Source of the DNA: Auriscalpium vulgare
Taxonomy: Eukaryota; Basidiomycota; Agaricomycetes; Russulales; Auriscalpiaceae
Reading direction: 5' to 3'
Assembly: GCA_019915015.1 (NCBI GenBank)
Contig: JAHBBC010000029.1
Span: 372,001 to 436,000, forward strand
DNA length: 64,000 nucleotides
Shown here: piece after piece, positions 57,149 to 64,000 of the stretch
How the letters are laid out: the number at the start of each line of letters is the position of its first letter
Numbering within the stretch: the first letter of the stretch is position 1
Position numbers and translations under genes: made by a program
The notes under the pieces: generated by a model
Seen by the model: the letters and a program-made list of their open reading frames with translations, nothing else
Databases searched by the model: none
Told to the model about the DNA's origin: nothing

Positions 57149-59342
57149 TGTTCCGGAAGGAGAGATGGTACTAGCGAGGCGAGACTAGGGGAAAGGGGGG
57201 AAAAGAGGACTCAAAACGTGACACTGAATGGGAGTCGGGAGAAATGTCATTCTTACCTTTATACGCTAGCGCAATTTCGCTTATTGGGACTACGGAGGCA
57301 TTGTTCCAGGTTTACGGATCCCGGACGCGTCACAAACAAGAAAAAGGGACAAATGATCGTACATTCATATTGTTGCCGTGGTAATAATGCGGCTCCCTGA
57401 CTCAACCCTATGGACTTACCGCGCATTGTCCGGGAGTGATTCTTCCCTGTTTTTTCTGACCTTTGTCGGCTTACGTCGAACGACGGCGAACTCCACATGA
57501 GGCGAATTAGACGCTCGAGCCGAGATGATCGACATAAGTTCTTGATATGGTCACTGCCATCAGGCACAGAATGGATTGTCCAGTCGCCAATAAGATGCCT
57601 GCACGTGTGGTAGTACTGTCCAGGCTCCGGATAGGCCCTCAACAGTAGGAAAGTGTCGACCAAGTGACAGTTCCGACAAAGATTTTGAACGCACGCCGTC
57701 GTTCGGATGATGCCAACTCGAAAAGGTGTGATGCCAGCTCGCCGACAGGACAGGTTGCAACCCGCAAGGGTCCCAGGGAGGAACAGAAGGTGTGCTCGTG
57801 TGTGGGAATGAGGAAAATGTACGGACGGTTGGGACCGGAAACAGTCGCACACAAGTCGCACAAGCGAAATTATCGCAGATGCGGAGGGATCTCGAAACAC
57901 ACAGAACCATGTCGCTGCCGGCATGAGCAGATCGGCAACGTACCCCTGCCCTGCCGTTCGAATCAGTAGTGAAAACAACTTTGATTCGCAAGCTGCGCAT
58001 TCGAGAGGCATGATCGTTCGCGTGACCCGCAGATTGCGGTGAAACATCTGTTGAACCACAGCTTGTGGGAAGGTCAGAACGCGAGAGTCCCAGTTCCAGA
58101 CAGCGAGCGCGACCGTGAGGACGTCATGGTTAGGTCGGAGGCGGATTCTCCGAGCAGATGCGTGATGCCAACCAACGAGAGTGTTGATGACCTGTCGACG
58201 TGGGTCAAAGTCGCCTTTACAAGACACGCATCCGTGAGTTGAGTGCCAAAGAGGTATTGTGACAGATATCTTACAGAGCAGCGCATTGCGTAAACTTTGT
58301 GAAGACCCACCACAGGCCTGAGACCACTTCGAAGCGCTCGAACACGTACTCAACGTTAACGAGCGGCTTCCGGCAAGACCAGAAGTACGGAATGCTCACT
58401 TTATGATGCTTGATCGCCATAGACCTCCACGCCACCAATGTGGCGGTAATTCAGCCGTCGATGCGCCAGCAGAACAAGGTCATCGCAGTATATGTTCTGC
58501 CAAGTATACATATATTCTTGTTGACGTGCACGGCATGGTTGGGGCCTGAATGTTATGAGAGCAGGCTAGCATCGCGATGATGAAAGAGCCTGAATGACAG
58601 ACACTGATATCGACCGTGTGTGCAGGAAGGGGAGTATTGATGATATTTCTCGATGGCGCATCATGAAGAAGGAAAATGCAGGGGCTGATAGGCCGGTAAA
58701 AGCTCGTATGGCCCTATCGTAACAAGACCATTGAGGAGAGATGGAGCGAGCGAATACGCACAGACCAGTTCTCTTCCATCAGTGTTCCTAATGTGGTCTC
58801 CAGCGGTCAACGTCACTCTCGTGGAGAAGGTAAGATTGTGCGACATGAGCATGGCGACGATGTCGACCGCCGCACCGATCTACAGCCCGCACGTAGGGAG
58901 TTTGCCAAAGAGTTGGTGTGAAGTGCGCTATATCCTCAGCCAGCTGAAAGCACCCCTGAGCCAGAAGTATATTTTGATGAGAGCAGTCCAACTCCGGAGA
59001 TGATGATGGTACTTAGTCCCGAGCTCTTAGCGCTGTCTTCCGCGCAAGGTCGGCAACGGAGACTACTAGTCTGGAGCTTGAGCCTACGCACAGTCGGCGA
59101 GCGATACCTTCTTCCAGGTTATGTAAAAGGAGTGGGTTATCATTGAAGAGAATATGCGTGAAGCTATGGGGGGTTGCCCAGATTGATAGCGTTGTGGAGG
59201 AGAGAGGTGAGATCACTGGCACACGGTCGCATTCAATATGGATGAGTGTCACGTGGCACAGCAATCCGCCAGCAGAGGCCAGCGGGCGAGGCGGCGAGCG
59301 CCTCGTCGTCACCGCATCGCTTGACCTCTGCACCTCAACTGA
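57149..59342. other. Intergenic, 2.2 kb, with an unexplained long open frame
   Basis: No gene I can support. On the minus strand 57259-58353 stays open for 364 codons, but its translation is rich in Cys, His, Arg and Ser, has no motif and overlaps the near upstream region of the DUF3455 gene. A shorter minus frame at 58661-58852 has a mildly hydrophobic, plausible-looking composition but no recognised family. See findings. Confidence 0.45.
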
Positions 59343-61541
59343 ATGCAAAACCCACAGGCGGCTGCCTTTCTCGTTCCGACGCCCGAGCCGCAGACGTCAA
59401 ATGCGACGACTGGACAACTCGACTGGGACGCGTTACGCGCCCGGAGTCTCGCACCTGGTGGATTTGGAGCAGACAGGGCTGTCATATGGTACGCATCCCA
59501 GTCTCCTATAGCCCTCAGATTTTGTTGACCACTGGTGAAAGGCCGCAGTTGCTGCATATAGACCCTGAAGTTCCTGCGTTGGAAGTGGCGGAGGACCCGC
59601 ACGAAGATGAGCGCCAGATCCGCCTAGATACAGATCGTAGCTTCGTACTCTACCCAGTAGGTGACTCCCGTCTTTTTCCCATTCACTGGCCTGCGGTTTA
59701 ACCCTACCTCTCTTCACCCAGAAGAGAATATGACAGACCGTGAAGAGCGACAGGAAGAGCTCCGCAGGCTAATTGTGCAGATATTCCGCCGGCGCCCTGG
59801 CCTCAGCTACTTTCAGGTGTGTAATGCTATTCACGCCAGAGCGGCGGTTGAAAGATGTGCGACAGGGCTATCATGACATTATCACTGTTCTAATGCTAAG
59901 TCTCCCACCGACTGTTGCGCTTCCTGTTGCGGAGAAGGTCAGCCTGCACAGGCTGCGCGATTCGATGGGACACACTCTTGAGCCATTGATGGGTCTCATG
60001 CGGTGAGCGTTTTTTTTTCATTTTACTTCGTGCGCTGCATGTATTTATGTTCTTCAGTATCCTCCAACGCCTCCTGCGTCAAGCAGACCCAGACTACGCG
60101 ACAATTCTTGAAGAGTGCGTTCTCTGCCTGGCTATGTACAGGCATGCTCACAGTTGTCATCAGGCAATCCCCGCTGCCATATACTGCTCTTTCGCACCTT
60201 CTCACTCTGTTTTCACATGACGTTCCGACCCTTCCGCTCATCCAGCACATATTCGACTACCTGTTCTCCCGACCGCCCATATCTGTTGTATACTTGGCCG
60301 CGGCGGTACGTGCTTATGCTCTGGAAATTCGACAGCCTCACGAATCGGTCTCTATCATTATATAGTTCATCCTGGCGCGGAAAGACGAAGTCGAAATGCT
60401 CGAGAGAGAGGGAGAAGAGGGGATGATACATTCAGTGCTATCTGGTATCCCCGATCTCATTGACCGTCCTGAAGGCGAAGAGGACCAGGAGGACAAGCAG
60501 GCGGCATCGCGAATTCCGGAAGGCCGCGGGTCTTCATTCCCGAAGGATCGAGATGAATCGACACGGACCGAGAGCACCACCGAAGAAGACGTCATATTGC
60601 CGCTTGCTCTGGCCGAACCTGACGGTCTCTTGCTAGATTTGTCCGCCGATGAGACCCACAATGCCCCGGCGCACAGTGCGACGACCCTAGAGCATCTCGA
60701 CGACCCTGTGCCCAGCGAACCACCCAGCGCCCCGAAAGGCACGGAAGAGCCGATACGCGCAGCTACCTCCGAACCTGAGCCTGAGCCCTCAGCGTCGTCC
60801 TCTTCACACTCTCGCAGCCCGTCTCTGCCACCCTCAGATATCCCAAGTCCGCCTGAATTTGGCTCTCCACCTCTCCCACCTACTCTTCTCAAACGCTCGT
60901 CCTCGCCCTCCCCCGCGCGCACAGGCTCGCTGTCGCCGCCACCCCATCGTCGCCGTGTCAAACGCTCTCTGCCTGATCTGTTGGACCACGCGGATAATCT
61001 ATTCGCCCAGTTTCCGCCTACTGACCCCGCTCTGTTGCTTGACCGCATCATGGGGCCTGCGAGCGCGATGCGCACCTGGTCGGAGAACCCAGCGCGGCTT
61101 CCACCCGACGATGCGGCCGAGGCACTCATCGTCGCGAGCACAGACATCGTGCTGCCTTGGAATCCTGAAGACGACCTGCCGGCCGCCAGCAGCGAGGACA
61201 GCAACGACGAGGACCTCGAGAGAACGGAGAAAACCTGGTTCCGCCGCCGCCGGGGGTCGGAAAAAGGCAAGGAAAAGGTGGACAGCACGAGGAAGATGCG
61301 GAAGCTCCGCAAACGCAAACGCAACCGCCCGGTGTTCGGCGCACGGGTGGAGCGGCGAACGATGCTCGCGGGTGCGGCGCTGGTGCTTGGAGTCGCAATG
61401 GCGGTGTCGGTATACGGCATGCATGCGAACGGCCGTGGGGGCGGGATAAACGGCGACTTGCGGAAAATGGGACATGTGCTTGGCGGAATTCTGGGCGTTG
61501 GAGAACGCTTGTGGCACGCTGCCGAAGGATTTGCGTTGTGA
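59343..61541 (+). CDS. TBC-domain Rab GTPase-activating protein (TBC1D20/Gyp8-like), tail-anchored
   Basis: A Rab1/Ypt1-type GAP of ER-Golgi membranes. Exons 59343-59488, 59542-59660, 59722-59816, 59866-60002, 60058-60114, 60164-60305, 60366-61541; 623 aa. The TBC core covers about 30-250: LAPGGFGADRAVIW, the arginine finger in RLDTDRSF (Arg81), the glutamine finger in YFQGYHD (Gln120, split by an intron), HRLRDSMGHTLEPLMGLM, ALSHLLTLFSH and PPISVVYLAAA. The GxYHD and LAAA signatures and the C-terminal membrane helix (MLAGAALVLGVAMAVSVYG, about 565-583) match TBC1D20/Gyp8. A Pro/Glu/Ser-rich linker of over 200 residues between TBC and anchor is longer than usual. Both catalytic fingers are present, so it should be active. 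Confidence 0.88.
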
Positions 61542-61867
61542 ATACAGGACCTGTGCCACCAGGAACAAACAGTCAGCACCGACTGGTAAGCGCTAGCGTG
61601 CCAAGTATCAATGTCATGAATATTGCGCTCGGGTTGCGTACTGTGCATAAGTTATATAAGTACCTAGTACACGCTGGAAGGAACGTTGTCACGCGCGAAG
61701 GTTGAAAGCAAGATGCGTGTGATATATCGTAGTACAGTACAGTTTCACAATAACAATATAGAGCCAAAGTGCGTCCGTATAGTCCTCGCGACAACGACGA
61801 CATACTCCAACAACACGAGATCATCGCACGGAAAGTCAATCATAGGTAGGTATCGCGCAGCACGTCA
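61542..61867. other. Convergent 3' region
   Basis: About 325 bp between the TBC gene (plus) and the membrane protein (minus). No gene supported. Confidence 0.5.
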
Positions 61868-62933
61868 TCAAGAACCAGATGCAGATGGCTGGTACCGCGG
61901 CAGGTATTCGGATGTCGTCCGTGCCCGACCACGTTCGGCATCGTACTGCTCCTGCCGCTGCTCCCACTCTTTGGAGTCGGCAAGGTAGCCGTGCACGTAC
62001 CCCACCTCGTCCACCTCCGGCTGGAGGTCCAGATACGACTTTTCAGCCTTCTCGTCAGGGTATACCGAGCCTCGCGAAGGCTTTACTGCGCCTGTGCTCG
62101 TCTCCGGTAAGCGAGCCTCGCGCAACGTTTCGAGCGATTTTTTTCGGACGAAGTCTGCGCGGCAGTCATGAGCTTGGTTGTCGCCTTCCAGGAGACATCA
62201 TGACAAAGAATGACGCACCTGCTGATTGCAAAAACTCTGCGGACGGCGCGTTTTGCATCTGGAATGACAAGGAGCCCTTCCGGCGTCGCATGAATAGCAG
62301 GAGACCGAGGAGAAGCAACAACAGCCCAACAACGGCGCCGACAGCGACACCCACAATCAAGCCGATGTGCGAATGGGACGAAGAAGCAAGGGAGGACGTG
62401 TTGCCGTCCTGCGAGCCGACCGCGCTCGCAGTTGGACTGCTGCTGGATACGGGGGTCGAGATGACGGATGTAGATCCGCTCGGTTCCGCAGCAAAGACGC
62501 AGGGTTCGAAGGCAAAGCCCTCTATGCCCATGGCCGTCTTAGGCTCGGTGAGGGTGAGGGCCATGGTGTGAGATCCACATGAGAGTTCGCCGGAGTCGAA
62601 GAGTGTGATGGGAGTATTTCCGTCTGAAGCCTGTACGACTGTGACCACCGGATCCTTGTCATCCATCGTAACACTCATGAAGGTTTGTTCGCTGTCGGGC
62701 TTCCAGAAGCCATTCGCCTGAATCTTCGTCCCTGTAAGCCCCACGGAATTAGTACGCACAAGCGCACCGCGCACGGCAGGCCACGCACCATGAAATGACA
62801 CTGTGACATTTGCGCTCGGCGCATTTGTGAACGGAAACGGGTTTTTCTTGTTCCCATTGTTCCAGTCACCAGCGTATTGCACCGCAGTCTGGTCGGTCGC
62901 CGGTATCGGCGTCAGACTGCCCGCGTCCGACAT
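61868..62933 (-). CDS. Single-pass membrane protein, signal peptide missing in this model
   Basis: Minus-strand exons 62933-62219 and 62154-61868 give 333 aa from ATG 62933. The ectodomain (1-150) has a beta-rich, jelly-roll-like look (NVTVSFHGAWPAVRG, FMSVTMDDKDPVVTVV, ITLFDSGELSCGSHTM) common in Agaricomycete surface proteins, then a Ser/Thr stalk, a membrane helix at about 190-215 (LIVGVAVGAVVGLLLLLLG), MRRRKG stop-transfer and a cytoplasmic tail ending YLPRYQPSASGS. A type I protein of this kind should start with a signal peptide. None is in frame, but a good one lies just upstream in another frame (see findings). So the N-terminus is incomplete or the gene carries an indel. Function unknown. 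Confidence 0.7.
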
Positions 62934-63617
62934 GCCTGAGCCGGAACGTCAAAGAGAAAAAGCAAAAAGGTGGCCTGCACCACCAGGGCCTGAAAGGAAA
63001 GGCGAATGAAGGCGAAGGAAGGCGGTTAGGAAGAGAGGCACGTCATGTATGCGCGGGGCGAAGGATAAGGTGGAAAGCTCAGCGGGGTGGGGATTAGCAT
63101 CATGCTTCTTACCATCTTGATGCCTCGCAACCACTGGTAGACTTTCGTCCACGAGGGCATGGCAACTGATACCTATTTCACTTACATCTGAGCGCACGGC
63201 GGTTGACGCTGGGGTATGGCTGTGTTGACAGTGTGCAATAAGGCGCCGGTACAACTGGGCCGCGCTTCCGATATTGATGCAAACTTATTAGGAAACAACG
63301 ATAGAGCACAAACATGCAGAACTACAGCTTTGTTGACTAGCAGGCAGTTACAGTAAGTCACAAGTATACGAAGAGAGGCAAGATACACATATGTCAGTTG
63401 ATTAATGAATTAATACAGTACCAGTGCCGTAAGAAACGAGCATATAGTAAGGATCTGATGTATACCTGTCACGTAGGTCTCGAAGGCCCTCATGGCGACC
63501 TAGAACGGATCCGGTCAGAAAGTGTAAATGAGCAGACTGATCGCCCCAGCGGCTACGACCTCCATCTCCCGACGCGTCCGCTGAGCCTGAGAATCACGCC
63601 CTGGACGTAGCACGTTG
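62934..63617. other. Upstream of the membrane protein, with candidate lost 5' exons
   Basis: On the minus strand an ATG at 63160 opens MPSWTKVYQWLRGIKM with a clean donor (ATG|GTAAG, at 63112). An acceptor at 62990 is followed by a hydrophobic run that ends in AQA, out of frame with the gene at 62933. Nothing else is supported between 63161 and 63617. Confidence 0.4.
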
Positions 63618-64000
63618 CTATGATAGTAACACAGGTCGCTCGTGCCCCATTACAAGCCATCCATCTGCGTCTTGACGGGGTCGTGTTTGCACAGGCAATG
63701 GAAGCACCGGCAGGGTCTCTCGCGAGGGGACCTGGGGGTGTTGCAACGACGACGTGGACACAGGTGGCCGTGCGTCTGACTGGCTATACACCGTGACCAC
63801 GGGCTCGCTGCGCGAAGCAGAGTGTAAGACCTTCGACACCCCCGGACGCGCCCCCGCCCAGCCATGCGCCCCCGCGAACGTGTTCGTCGAAGACGAAGCG
63901 GCCGCCTCGGACATCTGCCTCAGCTGCACACGCGTCGGTGTGGCCAGCCCCAGCTCTGCAATAAGCGCCATATCTGATGAGTGCCACAGTACAGCACAGA
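63618..64000 (-). CDS. 3' part of a gene running off the right end
   Basis: A minus-strand frame open from the window edge to a stop at 63618-63620. It reads MALIAELGLATPTRVQLRQM from 63971, then a Ser/Ala/Pro-rich low-complexity stretch, and ends DADGWLVMGHERPVLLS. A likely intron acceptor (ACTCATCAG) falls just before 63973, so the visible part is probably the last exon, about 118 codons. No family recognised. It could be the tail of a longer regulatory protein; coding status rests on the open frame and codon bias only. Confidence 0.5.
   Translation of the reverse strand, partial: CAVLWHSSDMALIAELGLATPTRVQLRQMSEAAASSSTNTFAGAHGWAGARPGVSKVLHSASRSEPVVTVYSQSDARPPVSTSSLQHPQVPSRETLPVLPLPVQTRPRQDADGWLVMGHERPVLLS

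Noticed and set aside
1..64000. CRISPR arrays, bacterial operons, Shine-Dalgarno sites or viral genes
   Set aside because: No spaced direct repeats are seen, the genes are intron-rich eukaryotic ones, and no viral hallmark protein was found.

Overview
The window is nuclear DNA from a filamentous basidiomycete, most likely an Agaricomycete such as a polypore-type wood decayer. Genes are packed on both strands and are cut by many GT-AG introns of about 45-70 bp. Several families are typical of that class: DUF6535 and DUF3455 proteins, a NACHT protein, multi-exon P450s, and a PIF/Harbinger transposon. The class is an inference from family content and intron style; no rRNA or mitochondrial marker is present. 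Exon boundaries below were read by eye from splice signals, frame and family motifs, and exon sums were checked to be multiples of three.

Layout. 1-2502 is gene-poor. 2503-5858 is a decayed Harbinger-like transposon with matching terminal inverted repeats, a frameshifted DDE transposase and a broken second ORF. 6.6-15.1 kb is a housekeeping block: a small basic protein, mitochondrial GTPase MTG1, RNA polymerase II subunit RPB11, ribosomal protein uL15 (RPL28), and a mahogunin-type RING ligase. 16.8-28.0 kb, all minus strand, has an F-box/LRR-like protein, a 10-exon P450, a CSC1/OSCA stress-gated channel and a DUF6535 membrane protein. 28.6-34.1 kb, all plus strand, has an FMO-like flavoprotein, a FYVE/SAP/RING ligase resembling animal CARP proteins, and a zinc alcohol dehydrogenase with a clear TATA box. 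34.7-39.8 kb is a tail-to-tail pair of paralogous 17-exon P450s. 40.3-44.9 kb has a divergent pair, a Swi3/Rsc8-type chromatin remodeller subunit and a PPR-like mitochondrial protein, sharing about 140 bp of promoter. 45.4-48.1 kb has a small unknown protein and a secreted-ectodomain membrane protein. 49.2-52.7 kb is an NLR-like NACHT protein with an N-terminal helical domain. 52.8-55.6 kb is a Gin4/Hsl1-type kinase. 56.3-57.1 kb is a secreted DUF3455 protein, 59.3-61.5 kb a TBC1D20/Gyp8-type Rab GAP, and 61.9-62.9 kb another single-pass membrane protein. A partial minus-strand gene runs off the right end.

How the genes relate. There is no operon logic and no obvious biosynthetic cluster. The nearest thing to a metabolic neighbourhood is FMO - ADH - P450 - P450 (28.6-39.8 kb), all oxidoreductases, but they are interrupted by a RING ligase and no backbone synthase is seen. 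The most interesting items are the NACHT protein, the P450 pair with conserved micro-exons and a GC-AG intron, a RING domain split by a ~94-residue insert, a start codon apparently assembled by splicing in the CSC1 gene, and the transposon with a second end-like fragment beside it.
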